Origin: an uncultured Bacteroidales bacterium | GTDB lineage: Bacteria; Bacteroidota; Bacteroidia; Bacteroidales; Bacteroidaceae | Direction: 5' to 3' | Assembly: GCA_902788315.1 (NCBI GenBank) | Contig: CADAJS010000018.1 | Location: 1 to 64,000 of the forward strand | Length of the DNA stretch: 64,000 nt | Shown here: piece after piece, positions 25,566 through 32,147 of the stretch | Numbering within the stretch: position 1 is the first letter of the stretch | Layout: the number at the start of each line of letters is the position of its first letter | Translations under genes and position numbers: made by a program | The notes under the pieces: model-generated | Told to the model about the DNA's origin: nothing | The model's database searches: none | Seen by the model: only the letters and a program-made list of their open reading frames with translations

Positions 25566-26144
25566 ATGAAAATCATTGAGACAAAGATACAGGGAGCACT
25601 CGTGCTGGAGCCGCGCGTCTGGCGCGACAGCCGGGGATATTTCTTCGAGAGTTTCTCGGAGCGCGAGTTCTGCGCTGCCGTGGGCCACGTGAACTTCGTG
25701 CAGGACAACGAGAGCATGAGCCAGCGCGGCGTGATACGCGGGCTGCACTATCAGCGTCCGCCTTTCGCCCAGGCCAAGCTGCTGCGCTGTGTGCGGGGAG
25801 CGGTGCTCGACGTGGCTGTGGACATCCGCCACGGCTCGCCTACCTTCGGCCAGTACGTGGCAGTGGAGCTGACCGAGGAGAACCACCGGCAGTTCTATAT
25901 CGAACGCGGCTTCGCCCACGGATTTGCCGTGCTGAGCGACGTGGCCGTCTTCCAGTACAAGTGCGACGAATATTACCATCCCGAGGCCGAGGCTGGCATC
26001 AGCATTGCCGACGCCTCGCTGGGCATCGACTGGCAGGTGCATCTCGAGGAGGCCATCCTCAGCGAGAAGGACATGCACCACCCGCTACTCTGCGATGCGC
26101 CCATCGACTTCGTATATAACGAACGGGAAGGAGGGAGCGTATGA
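25566..26144 (+). CDS. rfbC: dTDP-4-dehydrorhamnose 3,5-epimerase
   Basis: 192 residues, cupin-type epimerase that inverts C3 and C5 of dTDP-4-keto-6-deoxyglucose in dTDP-L-rhamnose synthesis. Family motifs: DSRGYFFESFSEREF, QDNESMSQRGVIRGLHYQRPPFAQAKLLRCVRGAVLDVAVDIR (catalytic His in RGLHYQ) and YIERGFAHGFAVLSD. Length is typical. It heads rfbC-rfbD-rfbA, overlapping rfbD by 4 bp (ATGA). The gene order differs from rfbBDAC, and rfbB (4,6-dehydratase) is absent from the window. Confidence 0.95.
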   Translation: MKIIETKIQGALVLEPRVWRDSRGYFFESFSEREFCAAVGHVNFVQDNESMSQRGVIRGLHYQRPPFAQAKLLRCVRGAVLDVAVDIRHGSPTFGQYVAVELTEENHRQFYIERGFAHGFAVLSDVAVFQYKCDEYYHPEAEAGISIADASLGIDWQVHLEEAILSEKDMHHPLLCDAPIDFVYNEREGGSV

Positions 26145-27055
26145 ATATCCTCGTCACCGGAGCCTGCGGACAGCTGGGGTGCATGATACGCAGCATCGCC
26201 CCCGGTAGCCGCCACCGCTTCATCTTTGCCGACATCGCGGAGGCCGAGGGGCTGGAGACCCTGCGCCTGGACGTCACGGACGAGGCCGCCCTGCGCCGAG
26301 TGGCGGAACAGGAGGCGGTGGAGGTTATCGTGAACTGTGCCGGATACACGAATGTGGACGGGGCTGAGAGCGAGCCCGAGCTGGCCGAACGGCTCAATGC
26401 GGCGGCACCTGCCCTGATGGCTCGCATCATGCAGGAGCGGGGCGGGCTGCTGATCCATCCGAGCACCGACTACGTCTTCGGCGGCGAGCCGCACTGCACG
26501 CCCTACGACGAGAGCCAGCCCTGCTCGCCGCTGGGCGTCTATGGCATCAGCAAGCTCCACGGCGAGCAGGCCATACAGGCGGCGGGCGGAAGCCACGTCA
26601 TCCTGCGTACGGCATGGCTCTACAGCCCCTACGGGCGCAACTTCCTCCGGACGATGCTGCAGCTCACGGCACAGCGGCCTCGGCTGCAGGTGGTGTCCGA
26701 CCAGACGGGGACGCCCACCTATGCCCTGGGCCTGGCGCAGACCATCCTCCACATCGTGGACGACTACGGGAAACACCCCTCCGGCCCCTATCCCCGCAGC
26801 GGCATCTATCACTATACGGACGAGGGAGTCTGCTCGTGGTACGACTTTGCCCAGATGATAGCCACGATGGCCGGCCACCGCCAGTGCGACATCTGTCCCT
26901 GCCATTCGGCCGACTATCCCACAGCTGCCACACGCCCCTCATACAGCGTGCTGGACAAGACGAAGATAAAGAAGACATTCGGCATCCGCATCCCCCACTG
27001 GACCGACTCGCTCAGGGAGTGCCTCGGCACGATGGGCTACGGATGCGGAGCGTAA
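26141..27055 (+). CDS. rfbD: dTDP-4-dehydrorhamnose reductase
   Basis: 304 residues of the extended SDR family; it reduces dTDP-4-keto-L-rhamnose to dTDP-L-rhamnose with NAD(P)H. Visible are the Rossmann motif VTGACGQLGCM, NCAGYTNVDGAESEPELAERLNA, STDYVFGG and the catalytic YGISKLHGEQA (YxxxK), then RTAWLYSPYGRNF. It overlaps rfbC by ATGA and is 30 bp from rfbA, so the three are one transcription unit. Confidence 0.95.
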   Translation: MNILVTGACGQLGCMIRSIAPGSRHRFIFADIAEAEGLETLRLDVTDEAALRRVAEQEAVEVIVNCAGYTNVDGAESEPELAERLNAAAPALMARIMQERGGLLIHPSTDYVFGGEPHCTPYDESQPCSPLGVYGISKLHGEQAIQAAGGSHVILRTAWLYSPYGRNFLRTMLQLTAQRPRLQVVSDQTGTPTYALGLAQTILHIVDDYGKHPSGPYPRSGIYHYTDEGVCSWYDFAQMIATMAGHRQCDICPCHSADYPTAATRPSYSVLDKTKIKKTFGIRIPHWTDSLRECLGTMGYGCGA

Positions 27056-27085
27056 AGAACGACACACACACATACAGAGCCTCTC

Positions 27086-27979
27086 ATGAAAGGAATCGTA
27101 TTAGCCGGAGGCAGCGGCACCCGCCTCTATCCCATCACGAAGGGAATCAGCAAGCAGCTGATGCCCATCTATGACAAGCCGATGATCTACTATCCCATCA
27201 GCGTGCTGATGCAGGCAGGCATCCGCGACATCCTGGTCATCTCCACGCCTGCCGACCTGCCAGGCTTCCGCCGCCTGTTGGGCGACGGCAGCGATTTCGG
27301 CATCCGTTTCTGCTATGCCGAGCAGCCCAGCCCCGACGGACTGGCCCAGGCCTTCACCATCGGGGCCGACTTCATCGGGCGCGACAATGTCTGCCTGGTG
27401 CTGGGCGACAACATCTTCCAGGGAAACGGCTTCACGCCGATGCTCCACGAGGCCGTGCGCACAGCCGACGAGGAGGGCAAGGCCACCATCTTCGGCTATC
27501 GGGTGAACGACCCGGAGCGATATGGCGTGGCCGAATTTGACGCCGACGGCAACTGCCTCTCCATCGAGGAGAAGCCTCGGCAGCCTAAGAGCAACTACGC
27601 CGTCGTCGGGCTCTACTTCTACCCGAACGATGTGGTCGAGGTGGCCCGCTCGATAAAGCCCAGCCAGCGGGGCGAATATGAGATTACCACCGTGAACCAG
27701 CACTTCCTCTCTGCCGGGAGGCTGAAGGTGCTCACCCTGGGACACGGCTTCGCCTGGCTCGACACGGGCACCCACGACTCGCTCTCGGAGGCTTCCACCT
27801 ACATCGAGGTACTCGAGAAGCGACAGGGGCTGAAGGTGGGCTGCCTCGAAGACATCGCCTTCCAGAAGGGATGGATCGATGAGGAGAAGATGCGACAGCT
27901 GGCAGAGCCCATGCTGAAGAACCAGTACGGACAGTATCTGCTCAAGGTTATCGAGGACTCCCGGCGCACCCCGGGATAG
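27086..27979 (+). CDS. rfbA: Glucose-1-phosphate thymidylyltransferase
   Basis: 297 residues. The N-terminal [20 protein letters not shown] (nucleotide-binding GGxGTRL) and [20 protein letters not shown] are diagnostic. [21 protein letters not shown] and [14 protein letters not shown] complete the family pattern. It joins dTTP and glucose-1-phosphate into dTDP-glucose, the first step to dTDP-rhamnose. It is the last gene of the rfbCDA unit. A composite minisatellite element begins 7 bp after its stop. Confidence 0.96.
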   Translation: MKGIVLAGGSGTRLYPITKGISKQLMPIYDKPMIYYPISVLMQAGIRDILVISTPADLPGFRRLLGDGSDFGIRFCYAEQPSPDGLAQAFTIGADFIGRDNVCLVLGDNIFQGNGFTPMLHEAVRTADEEGKATIFGYRVNDPERYGVAEFDADGNCLSIEEKPRQPKSNYAVVGLYFYPNDVVEVARSIKPSQRGEYEITTVNQHFLSAGRLKVLTLGHGFAWLDTGTHDSLSEASTYIEVLEKRQGLKVGCLEDIAFQKGWIDEEKMRQLAEPMLKNQYGQYLLKVIEDSRRTPG

Positions 27980-27985
27980 TGTGAT

Positions 27986-28148
27986 CTCTCGGAGTTTTTC
28001 GGAGAACTCGGATTACTCAGAGTACTCAGAGTATTCAGATTACTCAGAGTATTCAGATTACTCAGAGTATTCCGAGTACTCAGACCGAGCTTCAGCTCCC
28101 TAATCCCTAATCCAATAATCCCTAATTATGAATTATGAATTATGAATT
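27986..28148. repeat. Composite minisatellite element, copy B, with heptamers
   Basis: In order: a head CTCTCGGAGTTTTTCGGAGA, degenerate 9-bp units (ATTACTCAG, AGTATTCAG, AGTACTCAG) to about 28083, the tail CCGAGCTTCAGCTCCCTAAT, and three heptamers ATGAATT (28128-28148). It lies between rfbA and the GH43 gene. Confidence 0.9.
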
Positions 28149-28161
28149 AAAAAGATCCTCT

Positions 28162-29283
28162 ATGAAACATTTCCATTTCTGGGCATCATTCTGCCTCTGC
28201 CTTAGCGTTGTGCTGACGGGCTGCGACCCGAAACCCAAGTTCGTAACCAGCGAAATCGTGAACCCCATTCCGCTGAAGTTCGGCGACCCCTACCTGCTCC
28301 ATGCCAGCGACGGACGCTATTATATGTACGGCACCTCGATGGAGGATGGCTTCGAGGCTTTCGTCAGCGACGACCTCCTGTCGTGGGAACCCTGCGGCCA
28401 GGTCTATAAGGGCGGCAGCGAGGGACAGTGGAACGAGGACTGCTTCTGGGCCCCCGAGGTCTATGAGCGCGACGGGCGCTACTATATGTTCTTCAGCGCC
28501 AACTATCGCGAGAACCCCACCGACGAGGTGGAGAACTTCAAGATAGGCGTGGCCGTGAGCGACAGCCCCGCGGGTCCCTTCATGGACCTGATGGACCGCC
28601 CCGTCTTCAACCCCGACTATCCCATCATCGACGCAAACGTCTATTTCGACGATGCCCACGGACGCTGCTACCTCTATTTCAGCCGCTGCTGCTACAAGCA
28701 TCCGGTGGAGAGCGAGATTGCCGACTCGCTGCGCTCCGTAGGTAGCTTCCAGGCCATCGAGGAAAGCTGGGTCTATGGCGTAGAGATGAAACCCGATTTC
28801 AGCGGCATCATCGGCGAGCCGCGCCTGCTTCTGGCACCGCCCACCCGTCTGGACGACGCACAGGCCGAATGGGAGAGCCGCAGCGCCACCCACGGCGAGG
28901 TGAACCGCCGGTGGACCGAGGGCAGCTACCTCTTCCGCGAGGGTGATACATATTATATAATGTATAGTGCCAACTCCTATGCCGGCAAGTTTTACGCCGT
29001 GGGCTACGCGACGGCCAAGAGCCCCCTGGGCCCCTTCACGAAGGCAGCCAACAACCCCGTGCTCCAGGAGAATGTGAGCCAGGGAGGCACCGTCATGGGC
29101 ACGGGTCACAATATGGTCATCACCATGCCCGACGGCCAGCGCTATTGTGTCTATCACGGACGCATGAGCGACAACCCCGGCGAGCGAGTGGTGCTCATGG
29201 ACCGTCTCGACATCGACTCCAAAGGCATCCTCACCGTCAGCGGCCCCACCACCGAACCACAGCAGATAGCCGTGAAACAATGA
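28162..29283 (+). CDS. GH43-family glycoside hydrolase lipoprotein
   Basis: 373 residues from MKHFHFWASFCLCLSVVLTG at 28162, a lipoprotein signal (lipobox LTGC). The frame also opens at 28135 inside the heptamer repeat, but that would add MNYELKRSS before the signal. Five-bladed propeller motifs of GH43 are visible: FGDPYLLHASDGRYYMYGTS (catalytic-base Asp), CFWAPEVYERDGRYYMFFSA, YPIIDANVYFDD (pKa-modulating Asp), RWTEGSYLFREGDTYYIMYS (catalytic Glu) and MGTGHNMV. Such enzymes remove arabinose, xylose or galactose units from plant or host glycans; the linkage is unknown. Surface or periplasmic location is expected. Confidence 0.9.
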   Translation: MKHFHFWASFCLCLSVVLTGCDPKPKFVTSEIVNPIPLKFGDPYLLHASDGRYYMYGTSMEDGFEAFVSDDLLSWEPCGQVYKGGSEGQWNEDCFWAPEVYERDGRYYMFFSANYRENPTDEVENFKIGVAVSDSPAGPFMDLMDRPVFNPDYPIIDANVYFDDAHGRCYLYFSRCCYKHPVESEIADSLRSVGSFQAIEESWVYGVEMKPDFSGIIGEPRLLLAPPTRLDDAQAEWESRSATHGEVNRRWTEGSYLFREGDTYYIMYSANSYAGKFYAVGYATAKSPLGPFTKAANNPVLQENVSQGGTVMGTGHNMVITMPDGQRYCVYHGRMSDNPGERVVLMDRLDIDSKGILTVSGPTTEPQQIAVKQ

Positions 29284-29307
29284 TGGGCCACAAGAAGAGA
29301 GCACAGT

Positions 29308-29524
29308 CTCTCGGAGTTTTTCGGAGAACTCGGATTACTCGGATTACTCGGATTACTCGGATTACTCAGATTACTCCGATTATTCAGAGTACTCCGATTA
29401 TTCCGATTACTCCGATTATTCCGATCACTCCGATCACTCAGATCACTCCGAGTACTCCGACCAAGCTTTCAGCCCTTCAATCCCTAATCCACAACTATGA
29501 ATCATGAATTATGAATCATGAATT
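29308..29524. repeat. Composite minisatellite element, copy C, with heptamers
   Basis: This is the longest copy. The head CTCTCGGAGTTTTTCGGAGA is followed by some 15 degenerate 9-bp units (ATTACTCGG to AGTACTCCG) up to about 29460, a tail CCAAGCTTTCAGCCCTTCAA, and four heptamers ATGAATC/ATGAATT at 29497, 29504, 29511 and 29518. The third heptamer provides the start codon of the next gene. Confidence 0.9.
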
Positions 29525-30776
29525 GAATACCCTTTTCGAGGAGGCCCACATCGGGCCGCTCACGTTGCGTAACCGGGCAATCCGCAGCGCCGCCTTCGAG
29601 AGCATGTGTCCCGGCCATCAGCCCAGCCAGCAGCTCTATGACTACCACACCAGCGTGGCCCGCGGCGGAGTGGGAATGACCACCGTGGCCTACGCCGCCG
29701 TCTGCGAGAGCGGACTGAGCTTCGACCGCCAGCTGGTGATGAAGCCCGAGATAGTGCCCGCCCTGCGCCGCCTCACCGATGGCATCCATCGCGAGGGAGC
29801 CGCTGCCGGCATCCAGCTGGGCCATTGCGGCAATATGAGCCACAAGGCCATCTGCGGCTGTCTGCCCGTGGGAGCCTCTACGGGGTTCAACCTCTACAGC
29901 CCCACGCTGGTGCGCGGCCTGCGGCGCGACGAGCTGCCCCTCCTGGCACGTCGCTTCGGCGAGGCCGTCCTCCTGGCACGCGAGGCTGGGTTCGACTCCG
30001 TGGAGATACATTGCGGCCACGGCTACCTCATCGACCAGTTCCTCAACCCCTTCTTCAACCACCGTCACGACGAGTATGGCGGCTCGCTCGAGAACCGCAT
30101 GCGCTTCATGACGATGTGTATGGAGGAGGTGATGAAGGCCGCCCGCCAGGACATCGCCGTCGTCTGCAAGATGAACATGCGCGACGGGCTGCGCCACGGC
30201 ATCTCGCTCTCGGAGCACAGCATCCCCGTGGCGCGCCGCCTGCAGGCTCTGGGTGCCCATGCCATCGTCCTGAGCGGCGGGCTCGTGAGCGCCACGCCCA
30301 TGTACGTCATGCGTGGCGAGCTGCCCCTCCAGACGATGACCCACTATATGGACAAGCCCTGGCTCAAGTACGGCATCCGCGCCGGACGCCCCCTCGTCAA
30401 GGCCTGCCTCACCCCCACGGTGCCCTATCGCGAAGCCTTCTTCCTGGAGGATGCCCTCAGGTTCCGCCAGGCGATGCCCGACATGAAGTTCATCTACGTG
30501 GGCGGACTCGTCTCGGGCGACAAGATAAGCGAGGTGCTCTCCCACGGCTTCGAGGCCGTCCAGATGGCCCGCTCGCTGCTCAACGAGCCCGACTTCGTCA
30601 ACCGCCTGCGCCAGGACCCCCACCATCGCTGCGGATGCCGCCACAGCAACTACTGCATCGGACGCATGTACACGGCCGACATGGCCTGCCACCAGCATCT
30701 CAGTGAGCCGCTGCCACCCAGTATCGAACGCGAGATAGCACGCATCGAACGCGAGCAGAACCCCCAGAATCCGTAA
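29511..30776 (+). CDS. NADH:flavin oxidoreductase, old yellow enzyme family
   Basis: 421 residues with the FMN-binding TIM barrel of this family: LFEEAHIGPLTLRNRAIRSA at the N-terminus, GIQLGHCG, FDSVEIHCGHGYLIDQFLNP, FFNHRHDEYGGSLENRMRF and KFIYVGGLVSG. A late Cys-rich segment (CGCRHSNYCIGRMYTADMAC) resembles the Fe-S site of dienoyl-CoA reductase-like members, but the second domain of those is absent. It probably reduces an activated alkene or related small molecule in the cytoplasm; the substrate is unknown. The start codon and first codons (MNHEL) are formed by a heptamer repeat. It is followed after 27 bp by an SDR gene, probably in one transcript. Confidence 0.88.
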   Translation: MNHELNTLFEEAHIGPLTLRNRAIRSAAFESMCPGHQPSQQLYDYHTSVARGGVGMTTVAYAAVCESGLSFDRQLVMKPEIVPALRRLTDGIHREGAAAGIQLGHCGNMSHKAICGCLPVGASTGFNLYSPTLVRGLRRDELPLLARRFGEAVLLAREAGFDSVEIHCGHGYLIDQFLNPFFNHRHDEYGGSLENRMRFMTMCMEEVMKAARQDIAVVCKMNMRDGLRHGISLSEHSIPVARRLQALGAHAIVLSGGLVSATPMYVMRGELPLQTMTHYMDKPWLKYGIRAGRPLVKACLTPTVPYREAFFLEDALRFRQAMPDMKFIYVGGLVSGDKISEVLSHGFEAVQMARSLLNEPDFVNRLRQDPHHRCGCRHSNYCIGRMYTADMACHQHLSEPLPPSIEREIARIEREQNPQNP

Positions 30777-30803
30777 GAAACTCTACGAAATACGATAGTC
30801 AAT

Positions 30804-31649
30804 ATGAAACTTGCCATTATCACCGGTGCCGACGGCGGCATGGGATACGAAGAGACACGGGCGGTGGCCCAGGCAGGCTACCACGTCATCATGGCCTGCT
30901 ACTGCCCCAAGCGGGCGTTGCCCAAGTGTGAGAAACTCAGAGCCGAGACGGGCAACCCCGACATCGAGGTGATGGGAATCGACCTGGCCAACCTCGCGCT
31001 CGTGCGCAGCTTTGCCCTCGAGGTGAGGCGCCGCTTCTCCCACCTCGACCTCCTGATGAACAATGCCGGCACGATGGAGACCGGCTACCACTATACCGTC
31101 GATGGGCTGGAGCGCACGATACAGGTGAACTACGTGGGCCCCTTCCTGCTCACCCACCTGCTCCTCCCCCTCATGGACCGCGGCTCTCGCATCGTCAACA
31201 TGGCATCGCTCGTGGTGCCCTGGGGGCGGCTCCGTTTCCCCCAGTTCTTCGAGCGCGGCACGAGCCTGCGCTGCTGGATGCGCTGCTTCCCCTACTTCAA
31301 CTCCAAGCTGGCCGTCGCCCTCTTCACCATCCGTCTGGCCGAGCGCCTCAGCGAGCGCGGCATCACCGTCAACGCCGCCGACCCCGGCATCGTCAGCACC
31401 GAGATCATCCGCATGCAGATGTTCTTCGACCCCCTCACCGACCTCATCTTCCGTCCCTTCATCCGCACCCCGCGTCAGGGAGCCGACACGGCCATCCACC
31501 TCCTCCTGGACGAGGACAAGGCCGCCCAGACCGGCACCTTCAACCGCTCGAACCACGTCGTCCCCTGGAAGATAAAGCGTGCCGAGCGGGCCCGGATGCA
31601 GGAGCTCTGGGACCTCACCGAGGAAATCGTACGCCCCTTCATGGAATAG
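30804..31649 (+). CDS. Short-chain dehydrogenase/reductase
   Basis: 281 residues. SDR motifs: nucleotide-binding ITGADGGMGYE (TGxxxGxG), DIEVMGIDLANL, LLMNNAGTME (NNAG), VNMASL (catalytic Ser) and YFNSKLAV (YxxxK). FTIRLAERLSERGITVNAADPGIVSTEI is the usual cofactor-side segment. An NAD(P)-dependent reduction of a carbonyl or alcohol is expected. It probably works with the flavin oxidoreductase 27 bp upstream on the same compound, which is an inference from adjacency. It is followed by a terminator-like structure at 31688-31755. Confidence 0.9.
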   Translation: MKLAIITGADGGMGYEETRAVAQAGYHVIMACYCPKRALPKCEKLRAETGNPDIEVMGIDLANLALVRSFALEVRRRFSHLDLLMNNAGTMETGYHYTVDGLERTIQVNYVGPFLLTHLLLPLMDRGSRIVNMASLVVPWGRLRFPQFFERGTSLRCWMRCFPYFNSKLAVALFTIRLAERLSERGITVNAADPGIVSTEIIRMQMFFDPLTDLIFRPFIRTPRQGADTAIHLLLDEDKAAQTGTFNRSNHVVPWKIKRAERARMQELWDLTEEIVRPFME

Positions 31650-31687
31650 CCAAGCCCAGTGGGGGCATCCCCCTGCACACACAGCAG

Positions 31688-31755
31688 CAGACCGACAGCC
31701 TGACGCCTCTCGCGAGAGAGCACGTGCGACTGCCGGTCTGTTTCGTTTCTCAGCC
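31688..31755. terminator. Probable terminator after the SDR gene
   Basis: CAGACCGACAG (31688) pairs with CTGCCGGTCTG (31730-31740) at 10 of 11 positions and encloses a second palindrome CTCTCGCGAGAG (31708-31719). T-rich TTTCGTTTCTC follows on the plus strand. It could also serve a minus-strand transcript of the small frame at 31766. Confidence 0.6.
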
Positions 31756-31765
31756 TTTGGCTCCA

Positions 31766-31858
31766 TTAGCCGAGGTGGAGGGGCCCGTGGCCCATGCACG
31801 AGGTCGTGGTCAGGGCGGTCAGGAAGGCTGTGAGCGAGTTGCCCTGACGGCGGGGCAT
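31766..31858 (-). CDS. Possible tiny smalltalk-like peptide
   Basis: A 30-codon frame, ATG at 31858 and TAA at 31766, whose product contains LTAFLTALTTTSCMGHGPL. The LTAxxTT...SCM pattern is like the about 30-residue smalltalk proteins of Bacteroidota (hydrophobic helix, then Ser-Cys-Met). The usual N-terminal Lys/Trp segment is missing; upstream in frame are Arg/Pro-rich codons up to a stop at 31898. It may therefore be a remnant. No promoter was seen. Three 8-bp TTACTCAC units precede it (31894-31917). Confidence 0.35.
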   Translation of the reverse strand: MPRRQGNSLTAFLTALTTTSCMGHGPLHLG

Positions 31859-32054
31859 GCGGGAAGGCCTGCTCCGACGGGGAGACGGTGAGGTTACTCA
31901 CTTACTCACTTACTCACTTCGGACATTTGAAAAAAAGACTTTTCTGGGCTTTATTCTGAAATAAAAAAAGAAAAGTGGGGAAAAAATGTAGGGGTGATTC
32001 GCCTTCCGCGCGGCGGGGGAGTGCATCCCTGTGTGCGAGCCGGAACCAAAAAGA
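31859..32054. other. Intergenic DNA with 8-bp repeats and A/T-rich tract
   Basis: Three tandem TTACTCAC units (31894-31917) are followed by an A-rich tract (31929-31990). No convincing gene was seen, and the larger open frames across it have low-complexity products. Confidence 0.5.
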
Positions 32055-32090
32055 GAACCTGCCGCTCTCGATGTCGAGGGCGGCAGGTTC
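32055..32090 (-). terminator. Rho-independent terminator after GH78
   Basis: GAACCTGCCG pairs with CGGCAGGTTC, with further pairing of CTCTCGA and TCGAGGG inside. On the minus strand the stem is followed by TCTTTTTGG. It lies 57 nt after the stop at 32148. Confidence 0.85.
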
Positions 32091-32147
32091 GTATGGGGGT
32101 GTGTGCTCCTCCCCCCCCTGGTGGCGGGAGGAGCGAGTGGGGGAGGA

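Noticed and set aside
31742..31901. 5' part of a 372-codon minus-strand frame opposite the SDR gene
   Set aside because: The frame continues as a shadow of the SDR; another frame in the same stretch gives the smalltalk-like peptide, which is the better reading.
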